From Streptomyces sp. IMTB 2501 (lineage in GTDB: Bacteria > Actinomycetota > Actinomycetes > Streptomycetales > Streptomycetaceae): DNA of 64,000 nt. The DNA is taken from the NCBI RefSeq assembly GCF_001953885.1, contig NZ_MQUS01000027.1, forward strand, positions 62,001 to 126,000. The letters are read 5' to 3'. Position numbers and translations under genes: made by a program. The notes below the pieces were generated by a model, which saw only the letters and a list, made by a program, of their open reading frames with translations, did not search any database and was not told the DNA's origin. This document shows, piece after piece, positions 8,064 to 15,943 of the stretch (position 1 is the first letter of the stretch; each line of letters starts with the position of its first letter).

Positions 8064-9953
8064 ATGCCGCCGCAGCCACAACAGACGTCCGCCAGGCCCC
8101 GCACCCCGGCATCGGCCAGGCCTCTGGCCCACTCCCCCACCCGTCACCATCCGCCCGCGCTCAAGGTCCCGCACCTGGGCGACTTCCACGTACCCCCGCG
8201 CGTCGTCGTGATCACGGCGCTGGCCGTCCCCGTCGGCGCCGTCGCCGCGCTGGTGGCCGCCGGTCTGCTGAAGCTGATCGCGCTGATCACCAACCTCGCC
8301 TTCCTCGGCCGCCCCGGTTTCGGCCCCGCCGTGCCCGCGGACACCCCGCACCGCTGGCTGCTGGCCCTGATGCCGGTGGTGGGCGGGCTGGTCATCGGGG
8401 TCATGGCCCGCTACGGCTCGGAGAAGATACGCGGCCACGGCATGCCCGAGGCGATCGAGTCGATCCTCGTGGGCGGCAGCCGGGTGCAGCCGCGCGTCGC
8501 CGTGTTGAAGCCCGCATCGGCCGCGATATCCATCGGCACCGGCGGGCCTTTCGGCGCGGAGGGCCCGATCATCATGACCGGCGGAGCCGTGGGCTCCCTG
8601 CTGGCCCAGTTCCTCAAGGTCACCACGGACGAACGCAAGGCGCTGCTGGTGGCGGGTTCCGCCGCCGGTATGGCCGCGACCTTCAACGCGCCACTCGCCT
8701 CCATCCTGCTCGCGGTCGAGCTGCTGCTCTTCGAGTGGCGGCCCCGCTCCTATCTGCCGGTCGCCGTCTCCGCCGTGACCGCCACCCTGGTGCGCGGCCC
8801 CCTGCTCGGCACCGACCCGCTCTTCGGCGGCGCACACGTGCCCGAACGTATCGGCCTGCCGTCCTACGGCCTGTGCGTGGTCGCGGGGGCCGCGGCCGGC
8901 CTGCTGGCCCTGGGCGCCACCGCGCTCGTCTACTTCTCCGAGGACCTGTTCTCCCGGCTGCGCATCCACTGGATGTGGTGGCCCGCGATCGGCGGCGCGA
9001 TCATCGGCGTGGGCGGCCTGCTCGAACCCCGTGCCCTGGGCGTCGGCTACGACGTCATCGACGCGCTGCTGACCGGCCATGCCACGGTCGGGCTGATCGT
9101 CGGCATCCTGGTCGTGAAGACTCTGATCTGGGGTCTGTCGCTGGGTTCGGGCACCTCCGGCGGCGTTCTCGCGCCCTTGTTCATGGTCGGCGGTGCGCTG
9201 GGCGCGGCCGAGGCCCTGGCCTTCCCGCACGTCAGCCCCGGCTTCTGGGCCCTGGTATCGCTGGCCGGGGTGCTGGGCGGTGTCATGCGTTCGCCGCTCA
9301 CGGGCATCGTCTTCTGCCTGGAACTCACGCACGAGGTCAACGCCCTGATCCCCATGGTGATCACCGCGTCGACCGCGTATCTGCTGTCGGTGGTCCTGCT
9401 GAAGCGGTCCGTGCTCACGGAGAAACTCGCCCGGCGCGGCCTGCATCTCACCCGCGAGTACTCCATCGACCCGCTGGAGGTGCATCTCGTACGGCAGTTG
9501 GAGACGACCGCCGCGGTCACCTTCGCCGCCGACCGCGCCGCCGGCGAGGTCACCGCCCTGCTGCGCGCCGCGCACGAGACGGGCGACCCCGAGGGGCTGC
9601 TCGCCCAGCGTCTGTACCCGGTGCTTGCCGCCGACGGCGGGCTGGCCGGTGTCGTCACACGCGGCTCACTGATCCACGCCGACCCCGCGGACACCACCCC
9701 GCTCGCCGAGCTGGCCCGGCCGGCGGTCACGGCCCATTCCGACGAGACCCTGCGGACGCTCGCCAACCGCATGGCGCAGCACGAGGTCACCCGGCTGCTG
9801 GTGGTCACCCGCGAGCCGTGGCCGCGTGTCGAGGGCATCGTCAGCCTCCGGCATCTGCTGACCGCGCGCCGCGTCGACCTGCACGAGGAGCATCACGCGG
9901 AGCGTGTCCTGACCCTGCGGGCCCGGCGCGCTCCGGCTCCAGCCGCCGGCTGA
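8064..9953 (+). CDS. ClC-family chloride channel/antiporter with C-terminal CBS region
   Basis: A 629-residue membrane protein. The three ClC signature loops are visible: RGHGMPEAIE (in place of GSGIP), GGPFGAEGPI with the gating glutamate, and GSGTSGGVLAPLF. Around ten hydrophobic segments precede a soluble tail (about 480-615) with two CBS-like units, including YPVLAADGGLAGVVTR and VEGIVSLRHLLTAR. ClC proteins move chloride or exchange Cl- for H+; CBS domains often gate by nucleotide binding. A serine that helps line the central anion site in classical members is histidine here, as in a recognised prokaryotic subgroup. The start at ATG 8064 has GGAG five bases upstream. Confidence 0.92.
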   Translation: MPPQPQQTSARPRTPASARPLAHSPTRHHPPALKVPHLGDFHVPPRVVVITALAVPVGAVAALVAAGLLKLIALITNLAFLGRPGFGPAVPADTPHRWLLALMPVVGGLVIGVMARYGSEKIRGHGMPEAIESILVGGSRVQPRVAVLKPASAAISIGTGGPFGAEGPIIMTGGAVGSLLAQFLKVTTDERKALLVAGSAAGMAATFNAPLASILLAVELLLFEWRPRSYLPVAVSAVTATLVRGPLLGTDPLFGGAHVPERIGLPSYGLCVVAGAAAGLLALGATALVYFSEDLFSRLRIHWMWWPAIGGAIIGVGGLLEPRALGVGYDVIDALLTGHATVGLIVGILVVKTLIWGLSLGSGTSGGVLAPLFMVGGALGAAEALAFPHVSPGFWALVSLAGVLGGVMRSPLTGIVFCLELTHEVNALIPMVITASTAYLLSVVLLKRSVLTEKLARRGLHLTREYSIDPLEVHLVRQLETTAAVTFAADRAAGEVTALLRAAHETGDPEGLLAQRLYPVLAADGGLAGVVTRGSLIHADPADTTPLAELARPAVTAHSDETLRTLANRMAQHEVTRLLVVTREPWPRVEGIVSLRHLLTARRVDLHEEHHAERVLTLRARRAPAPAAG

Positions 9954-10019
9954 AGACAGAGCCGGCAACTCTTGCAAGGGACAAAAAGGACAAGAAGAAC
10001 GCACGTCCCAGCACCATCA

Positions 10020-10328
10020 ATGGCTACGACCGCTGCGGATCGGCGCACCGCTCTTCCGCTACGCCCAGTCCTCGTCATGGGCGGCCAGGTGACGGGCCTG
10101 CTGGTGCCTGAGCCGCTGACCCGGCGGCTGCGACTCAGCGAATCCCAGTACCACGCGGCCGCCCTGACCATGGGCGGGGCGGCGGGCCTGGCTGCCGCCC
10201 CGGGCCTCGGCCTCCTGCCGCACCGACGGCTGCGGGTGCCCGCGGCTCGGTCATGGACAGGTGACGCGGTGATCGACGCATCACAGTGCTTATGGACCGG
10301 TGAGACGCACTGGCTTTGGCCCTGGTGA
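10020..10328 (+). other. Doubtful short ORF in a 430-bp gap
   Basis: The gap between the ClC gene and the B3/B4-domain gene contains one reading frame of 102 codons from ATG 10020. Its first two-thirds keep GC-rich third positions and include a hydrophobic stretch around GGAAGLAAAPGLGLLP, but the last 25 codons lose coding character and no Shine-Dalgarno is evident. I recognise no family. It may be the remains of a membrane protein or simply noncoding DNA. Confidence 0.25.
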
Positions 10329-10382
10329 CCGGACCATCACCCCGGCAAGGTGGTGATCCCGAACCCGAGGAGGCTCCCGACC

Positions 10383-11084
10383 ATGCGATTCCGGCACGCG
10401 GACACCATCTGGGCCGCGTTCCCCGAACTGGCCTCAGCCGCGCTGTGCGCCACCGGCGTCGACGCCCGCGTGGACACCGCGCCGCGCGCCGCCGAGTACA
10501 CCGCCCGCGCCCTGGACCGGCTGGCCGGCGCCACCGAGGGCGAGTTTCCCGAAGTGCTGGCCTGGCGGCGGACGTTCAGCCGGCTCGGGGTGAAGCCGAC
10601 GCAGTACCGGTGTGCCTCGGAGTCACTGCTGCGGCGGCTCCGGAAGGAGGGCACGCTGCCGCGCATCCATCCGCTGGTCGACCTGTGCAACGCGCTGTCG
10701 GTGGCGTACGCGATCCCGGTGGCCGTCCTCGACGTGGACCGGGTCGCCTGGCCGCTGCTGGAGGTGCGGCCGGCCGCCGGCGACGAGACGTACACGGCGT
10801 TCGGCGGGGGCGTCGAGCATCCCGCGCACGGCGAGGTGACCTTCGTCGACTCCGCGGGCCGGGCGCACGCCCGGCGCTGGACCCATCGGCAGAGCGGCCA
10901 CTCGGCGGTCGGGGAGCACACCCGCCGCGTGCTGGTGGTGGCGGAGGCCATGCACGAGGGCGGCGCGGCGATCGTGCCCGAGCTGCTGAAGGCGGTGGAG
11001 GAGGAGATCACGGCGCACTGGGGGGCGGGCGCGGAGTCGGCCGTGCTCACCGCGTCCGCCCCGGACTTCGTCTTCGGCGGCTGA
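10383..11084 (+). CDS. B3/B4 tRNA-binding domain protein
   Basis: A 233-residue protein equivalent to the B3/B4 editing domain of phenylalanyl-tRNA synthetase beta chain. Recognisable elements are the WRRTFSRLGVKPTQYRCASESLLRRL segment, LPRIHPLVDLCNALSV and a C-terminal WTHRQSGHSAV region. Stand-alone members are thought to hydrolyse mischarged tRNA or bind small amino acids, though few have been tested. Start ATG 10383 follows a clear GAGGAGG. The MocR gene begins 26 bp downstream on the same strand, so the two are probably cotranscribed. Confidence 0.82.
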   Translation: MRFRHADTIWAAFPELASAALCATGVDARVDTAPRAAEYTARALDRLAGATEGEFPEVLAWRRTFSRLGVKPTQYRCASESLLRRLRKEGTLPRIHPLVDLCNALSVAYAIPVAVLDVDRVAWPLLEVRPAAGDETYTAFGGGVEHPAHGEVTFVDSAGRAHARRWTHRQSGHSAVGEHTRRVLVVAEAMHEGGAAIVPELLKAVEEEITAHWGAGAESAVLTASAPDFVFGG

Positions 11085-11110
11085 GCCCGGCACATGACAG
11101 CATCGGCAGG

Positions 11111-12784
11111 GTGAACGAGGACCGAGAGGCGTGGTGCGCCGCGAGCGAACTACCGGGCCGCGGCTCGGACTTCCTGCAGCTGGCGGTCGGCGATCTGCCC
11201 GAGGGCGGGAAGGCGGAGTGGCTGGCCGGCCGGCTGCGGCAGGCCATAGGGGACGGCCGACTGGCGGTGGGCAGCAGACTTCCGCCCACCCGAGTGCTGG
11301 CCGCCGAACTGCGTGTCTCCCGCGGGGTGATCACCGAGGCCTACCGTCGGCTCGCCGAGGACGGCCACCTGGAGGGGCGCCGCCGCGGCGGCACGGTGGT
11401 GGTGGCGGCGCCGTTCGATTCCCCGGACGCCGGGTCTCGGGGCGGGGGGCGGGCGAACGGCGAAGCGCCCAGAGAAACCGCGCGTGCCGCGCAGGGCAGG
11501 CGCCCGCAGGGCGGGCCGGGGACGCTCCGCACCACCCTGCGCGGGACCCTGTCGCCGGACGCGCCGAACACTCGTACCTCCGGCACGCCGCTCTCCGCCA
11601 CTCCGAGCCCGCTGTCCCTGAGCGCACCCGTTCTCCCGTCCCCCGCGTCGCCCTTCTCCCGCACCCCCGGTGCCGACGTCTTCGACGCGTTGCGCGACGC
11701 CCCGGCCACCGTCGACTTCACTCCCGGACGGCCGGACCTCGCCACCTTCCCGCGTACCGCCTGGCTGCGGGCCGAGCGTGCTGTGCTCGACGAGCTGTCC
11801 GCCGAGCACCTCGGCTACGGCGACCCCCGTGGCGCTCCCGCGCTGCGGCGGGCCGTGGCCGACTGGCTGGCGCGGATGCGGGGGGTGCGGGTGGAGCCGG
11901 ACGAGGTGCTGATCGTCGCGGGCACCGCCCAGGCGCTCACGCTGTTGCACCAGGTGCTGCGGGCGGACGGCATCGATGCCGTGGCGGTCGAGGACCCGGG
12001 CTCGCTCGGGGGCCGCCAGCATCTGCGCAACGGGGGCCTGGACACCCCGCCGGTGCCGGTCGACGAGGAGGGGGTGCGGGTGGACGCGCTGCGGGCGACC
12101 GGAGCCCGCGCGGTGCTGCTCACCCCGGCCCACCAGTTCCCGACCGGTGTGGTGACGAGCGGCGAGCGCCGGCGTGAGCTGCTGGGCTGGGCGCGCGACG
12201 GCGGGCTGATCCTGGAGGACGACTACGACGCGGAGCACCGCTACGACCGGCCCCCGGTCCCCGCGCTGCGGGCGCTGCTGGCCGACCGGGTGTGCTACAT
12301 GGGCAGCGTGTCGAAGCTGCTCGCCCCGGCCCTGCGCATCGGCTGGCTGGTGGCCCCGCCCCGCTATCGCGCGGATCTGGTCGATGCCAAGCGTTTCAAC
12401 GACCTGGGCAACGCGGTACTGCCGCAGCTGGTGCTGGCCCGGCTGATGGAGTCCGGTGGACTGGAGCGTCAGCTACGGCTGTTGCGGCGCCGGCACCGCG
12501 ACCGCCGTGACGCGATGATCGCCGCGCTCGCCGAGGAGCTGCCCGGCGGGACCGTGCACGGCGCCGCGGCGGGTCTGCATCTGACCGTCACCTACGCCGC
12601 GGACGTACCCGACACCGACTTCGCGGCCGCCGCGCTGGCCCGGGGTGTGAAGTGCCAACCACTGTCCTGGCACCGGCAGTTGCCCGGCCCCCCGGGCCTT
12701 GTCCTCGGCTACGCGGCCAGCGCACCGGGAGCCATCGCCGAGGGGGTGGCCCTGCTCGGCGACACCCTGCGTGAACTGGCCTGA
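11111..12784 (+). CDS. MocR/PdxR-type GntR regulator with aminotransferase domain
   Basis: A 557-residue fusion. The N-terminus (about 20-95) is a GntR winged helix with SRLPPTRVLAAELRVSRGVITEAYRRLAEDGHLE. A proline/serine-rich linker spans about 100-185. The remainder is a fold-type I aminotransferase domain with HLGYGDPRGAPALRRAVADWLAR, a DYDAEHRYD motif and the PLP lysine in MGSVSKLLAPALRIGWL near residue 401. MocR proteins use PLP or its amino-acid adducts as effectors. Start GTG 11111 is chosen because it precedes the GntR domain. A hairpin terminator follows 12 bp after the stop. The 85-residue linker is longer than usual. Confidence 0.92.
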   Translation: MNEDREAWCAASELPGRGSDFLQLAVGDLPEGGKAEWLAGRLRQAIGDGRLAVGSRLPPTRVLAAELRVSRGVITEAYRRLAEDGHLEGRRRGGTVVVAAPFDSPDAGSRGGGRANGEAPRETARAAQGRRPQGGPGTLRTTLRGTLSPDAPNTRTSGTPLSATPSPLSLSAPVLPSPASPFSRTPGADVFDALRDAPATVDFTPGRPDLATFPRTAWLRAERAVLDELSAEHLGYGDPRGAPALRRAVADWLARMRGVRVEPDEVLIVAGTAQALTLLHQVLRADGIDAVAVEDPGSLGGRQHLRNGGLDTPPVPVDEEGVRVDALRATGARAVLLTPAHQFPTGVVTSGERRRELLGWARDGGLILEDDYDAEHRYDRPPVPALRALLADRVCYMGSVSKLLAPALRIGWLVAPPRYRADLVDAKRFNDLGNAVLPQLVLARLMESGGLERQLRLLRRRHRDRRDAMIAALAEELPGGTVHGAAAGLHLTVTYAADVPDTDFAAAALARGVKCQPLSWHRQLPGPPGLVLGYAASAPGAIAEGVALLGDTLRELA

Positions 12785-12795
12785 CCGGCACCGGC

Positions 12796-12829
12796 GCGCC
12801 ACGGGGGCGGGGATTTCTCCCCCTGGCGC
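12796..12829 (+). terminator. Hairpin terminator after the MocR gene
   Basis: GCGCCA-C-GGGGG (12796-12807) pairs with CCCCC-TGGCGC (12819-12829), an 11-pair stem with one bulged base and an 11-base loop. Confidence 0.65.
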
Positions 12830-12906
12830 ACTGGTGCTGTCCCCCTCACCGAGCCGCCTGCCTGCCGGAGTGATCGCGGCCCGCGCGCTGCCTAGCGTGC
12901 TGTGCC

Positions 12907-14154
12907 ATGGCCATCCCCCTTCTGAAATCCTTGGTCCGCAGGCGTACCGGAATCCGCAGGCACACCAGCCTCGCGGCCGCGGCGACGGCCGTCGTGCTGG
13001 TCGCCGCACCCGTGGCATCCGCGCAGATCCCACCCCAGGCGGCACCACAGACGCCACCCCGGGCACCCCACCAGTGCGGCACACATGACGCCTTACGCCG
13101 GTCCGTGCACCACCTGGTCACGCACGACCGGATCGCCGGTGCCGCGGTCCTCGTCGACGACGCCGTCGGGGACGCGCCCTGTGCGCGCTGGTCCGTGACG
13201 GACGGAGTGGCCGATCTTCGCACCGGCCGCCCGATGAACACCACCGACCGGCTGCGCATCGGCAGCGTCACCAAGACCTTCACCGCGACGGTCGTCCTGC
13301 AGCTCGCCGCCGAGCGGCGCCTGTCCCTGGACGCGTCCGTCGAGCGTTATCTGCCCGGCCTGATCCGCGGGTCCGGGTACGACGGCCGCCGGATCACCGT
13401 ACGGCAGATCCTGCAGCACACCAGCGGGCTCCCCGACTACCTCGACGCACCCGCGTGGGAGCACCCCGATCGGTCGCGGTACCGGCATTTCGAGCCGCGC
13501 GAACTCGTCGCCCAGGCGCTCCGGTTGCCGCACCCGAAGCGGAGCTGGCACTACGCGACCACCAACTACGTCATAGCCGGGCTGATCGTGCGGGCCGTCA
13601 CCGGCCACACGCCCGAGACGGAGATCACCCACCGCGTCATCGCGCCGCTCGGCCTGCACGACACGTACTGGCCCGGAGACGACCCCCGCCTTCAAGGGCC
13701 GCACTCGCACAGCTACTTCACCGCCGGCGACGGCCGCCGTACCGACGGCACGAGCTGGAACATGACCTTCGGCGGGACCGGCGGAGCGCTGGTGTCCACT
13801 CCGGCCGACCTGAACCGGTTCGCCACCGCCCTGTTCGGCGGCCGGCTGCTGCCCGCGGCCCAACTCGCCCAGATGCGGCGGACCGTGGCGGCCGATCCCG
13901 ACCGGCTCTGGCCCGGCGCCCGTTACGGGCTCGGGCTGATCTCCTCGCCCCTGTCCTGCGGCGGCACCTGGTGGGGCCACGCGGGCACGGTGCCCGGCGG
14001 CCACCGGGCGCTGGTCGCCGTCGGCCCCAGCGGCCGGAGCGTCGCCGTGGCCCTGAACGAGATACCGGCCACGCTCCAGGCCGAACTGGACTTCTTCGAC
14101 GTCGTCGACAAGGCCCTCTGCGAGCGGGGCACGTCGGAAAGGACACCCGTATGA
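12907..14154 (+). CDS. Secreted serine hydrolase, class C beta-lactamase/DD-peptidase family
   Basis: A 415-residue exported protein with a basic N-terminus and a signal segment ending near ASA/Q at about residue 38. The catalytic SVTK (Ser near 120) is clear, as are ILQHTSGLPDY and HAGTVPGGHR, the last standing for the HTG motif. The second motif, normally Y-x-N (as in YSNTN of the R61 DD-peptidase), reads YATTNY, so the first asparagine is threonine. The family includes DD-peptidases, esterases and beta-lactamases. Its stop overlaps the next start (ATGA at 14151), implying translational coupling with the secreted peptidase downstream. Confidence 0.9.
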   Translation: MAIPLLKSLVRRRTGIRRHTSLAAAATAVVLVAAPVASAQIPPQAAPQTPPRAPHQCGTHDALRRSVHHLVTHDRIAGAAVLVDDAVGDAPCARWSVTDGVADLRTGRPMNTTDRLRIGSVTKTFTATVVLQLAAERRLSLDASVERYLPGLIRGSGYDGRRITVRQILQHTSGLPDYLDAPAWEHPDRSRYRHFEPRELVAQALRLPHPKRSWHYATTNYVIAGLIVRAVTGHTPETEITHRVIAPLGLHDTYWPGDDPRLQGPHSHSYFTAGDGRRTDGTSWNMTFGGTGGALVSTPADLNRFATALFGGRLLPAAQLAQMRRTVAADPDRLWPGARYGLGLISSPLSCGGTWWGHAGTVPGGHRALVAVGPSGRSVAVALNEIPATLQAELDFFDVVDKALCERGTSERTPV

Positions 14155-15746
14155 CCGCCTCCCTCTTCCACGGCACCGGGCACCGCCCGCGCACCGGCCG
14201 CGCACGCCGCTCGGCCGTGCGGACCGCCACAGCGGCTGCCCTGTGTCTCGCGGGGGCCCTCACCCTGGGCGCCGCCCCTGCCGCTCCCTCCGCCACCGCG
14301 GCCACGGACCCCCTCGCCCGCTACCACCACCAGCACCTCCACTGGAAGAGCTGCCGGCTCGGCCCCGACGACACCACGGGCAAGGAACTGGAGCAGGCCG
14401 GTGCCCAATGCGCCCACGTCACCGTGCCGTTGGACTACACGCGCCCCGGCGGCCGTACCGTCACCGTCGCGATCTCCCGGATCCGGGCCACCGACACCGT
14501 CCACCGCGTCGGCGCGCTGCTGCTCAACAGCGGCGGGCCCGGCGGGCAGACGATCGGCGATCCGCCGTGGGTGCGCAAGGCGATGAAGGACGTCGGAGCA
14601 CGCTACGACGTGGTGGGTGTGGACCCGCGCTTCGTCGGCCGGAGCACCCCGCTGGACTGCCGCTGGCCCACCGGCAGCATGTTCCGCGGGGCGGGCGGCG
14701 GCCGCGCCGGCTTCGACCGCATGGTGGCCTTCTCCGCGGACCTCGCCCGCCGGTGCCGTACCCACGCGGGCGACCTGGTGCCGTACGCCACCACCCGGAA
14801 CACTGCCCGCGACATGGACGTGATCCGCGCCGCCCTGGGCGAACACCGGATCTCCTATCTCGGGTATTCGTACGGCAGTTACCTCGGCCAGGTGTACGCG
14901 ACGATGTTCCCGGACCGCACCGGCCGGGTGGTCCTGGACGGCGTGATCGACCCCGCCCGCTATGGTCCGAGGCTGCTGCGGGGCACGGAGCAGGCCAACC
15001 GGAACGCCCTGCGGGACTGGGCCGGCTGGGCCGCCGCGCATGATGCGGCCTACGGTCTCGGGCGGACCCGGGGCGCGGTGCTGGCGACCGTGAACGCCGT
15101 TCAGTCGGCCGCCGCGCGCACCCCCCTGCGGCTCGGCGGCCACCGCGTGGACGAGCACATCCTGCCCGTCGTCGTCTTCAACGGCCTCTCCCAGGACAAC
15201 CCCTCGGCCTACGGCGATCTCGCCCGGGCCGTGCGGGACCTGCGCCGGGCCGCGGACGGCCGGGCCGTCTCCCCGTCCCCCTGGCTGGCCGGCACCCTGG
15301 ACTTCCTGCTGACCGGGCACGACTCCACCTACGGCAGCGCTCAGACGTCGATCCTCTGCGGCGACATGGCCGGCCCGCGCGACCCGGAGGCCTACTGGCG
15401 CGATCTGCGGCATGCCGGGGCGCGGGACAGGCTGTTCGCTCCCGTCTCGAACGACATCAACGCATGCGCGTTCTGGGACCCGCCGCGCGAACGCCCCACG
15501 ACGATCCGCGGCGACCTGCCGGCTCTGCTCGTGAACGCCACCGGCGACCCGCGCACCACCTACCGGAGCGCCGTGACGGTCCACCGCAACTGGCCCAGCT
15601 CCCGCCTGGTGACCCTGCGCGGCGCGGACCAGCACGCGGTGTACGGCGTCTTCGGCAGCTCCTGCGTGGACGCCACGGTCAACGCCTATCTCGCGACCGG
15701 GCGCCTTCCGGCCAAGGACGTGACCTGCTCCCGGCCGGCCACCTGA
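14151..15746 (+). CDS. Secreted alpha/beta-hydrolase, tripeptidyl aminopeptidase (S33) family
   Basis: A 531-residue exported protein: arginine-rich N-terminus, hydrophobic signal, and a cleavage region near ATAATD at about 50. LLLNSGGPGGQ gives the oxyanion hole, ISYLGYSYGSYLGQVYA the nucleophile elbow (Ser near 241), NATGDPRT the acid region and GADQHAVYG the catalytic histidine. Cys pairs in the C-terminal TAP-like domain (SILCGD, NACAFW, SSCVDA, VTCS) suit a secreted enzyme with disulfides. Streptomyces homologues trim tripeptides from secreted proteins. It is translationally coupled to the upstream serine hydrolase. Confidence 0.92.
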   Translation: MTASLFHGTGHRPRTGRARRSAVRTATAAALCLAGALTLGAAPAAPSATAATDPLARYHHQHLHWKSCRLGPDDTTGKELEQAGAQCAHVTVPLDYTRPGGRTVTVAISRIRATDTVHRVGALLLNSGGPGGQTIGDPPWVRKAMKDVGARYDVVGVDPRFVGRSTPLDCRWPTGSMFRGAGGGRAGFDRMVAFSADLARRCRTHAGDLVPYATTRNTARDMDVIRAALGEHRISYLGYSYGSYLGQVYATMFPDRTGRVVLDGVIDPARYGPRLLRGTEQANRNALRDWAGWAAAHDAAYGLGRTRGAVLATVNAVQSAAARTPLRLGGHRVDEHILPVVVFNGLSQDNPSAYGDLARAVRDLRRAADGRAVSPSPWLAGTLDFLLTGHDSTYGSAQTSILCGDMAGPRDPEAYWRDLRHAGARDRLFAPVSNDINACAFWDPPRERPTTIRGDLPALLVNATGDPRTTYRSAVTVHRNWPSSRLVTLRGADQHAVYGVFGSSCVDATVNAYLATGRLPAKDVTCSRPAT

Positions 15747-15886
15747 CGCCATTCGCGGTCGTGTGGCCATTCCGCGTGCCACACATAACACATACGCACA
15801 CATGAGCGATGATCGAACATCGTCACTCGATCGATCGACGTGCATGGCGGGCACTCCAGTGCGAATGAAGGATCGATTCCGTACAT

Positions 15887-15916
15887 GTGTGCACACATCG
15901 CGTGTGCACACATCGC
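15887..15916. repeat. Tandem 15-bp repeat with GTGTGCACAC palindromes
   Basis: GTGTGCACACATCGC occurs twice head to tail (15887-15901 and 15902-15916). Each unit starts with the perfect ten-base palindrome GTGTGCACAC. The array ends 27 bp before the decarboxylase start, over the likely transcription start or leader, so it looks like a two-site operator. The rest of the gap from 15747 holds CACACAT-rich sequence and GATCGATCGATCG-like runs but no gene. Confidence 0.6.
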
Positions 15917-15943
15917 ACCACGGAATCTCTGGAGGATGAGCGC

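Noticed and set aside
7446..9575. A 709-codon minus-strand frame opposite the ClC gene.
   Set aside because: Low-complexity Gly/Asp/Gln/Arg composition, antisense to a well-supported transporter; artefact of codon bias.
12907..15746. The coupled secreted hydrolase pair considered as an antibiotic resistance or toxin-immunity module.
   Set aside because: Both are common streptomycete exoenzyme families and no biosynthetic genes are nearby.
15747..15886. CACACAT-rich stretch considered as a CRISPR or microsatellite.
   Set aside because: No regular repeat-spacer pattern; only the 15-bp tandem at 15887 is real.
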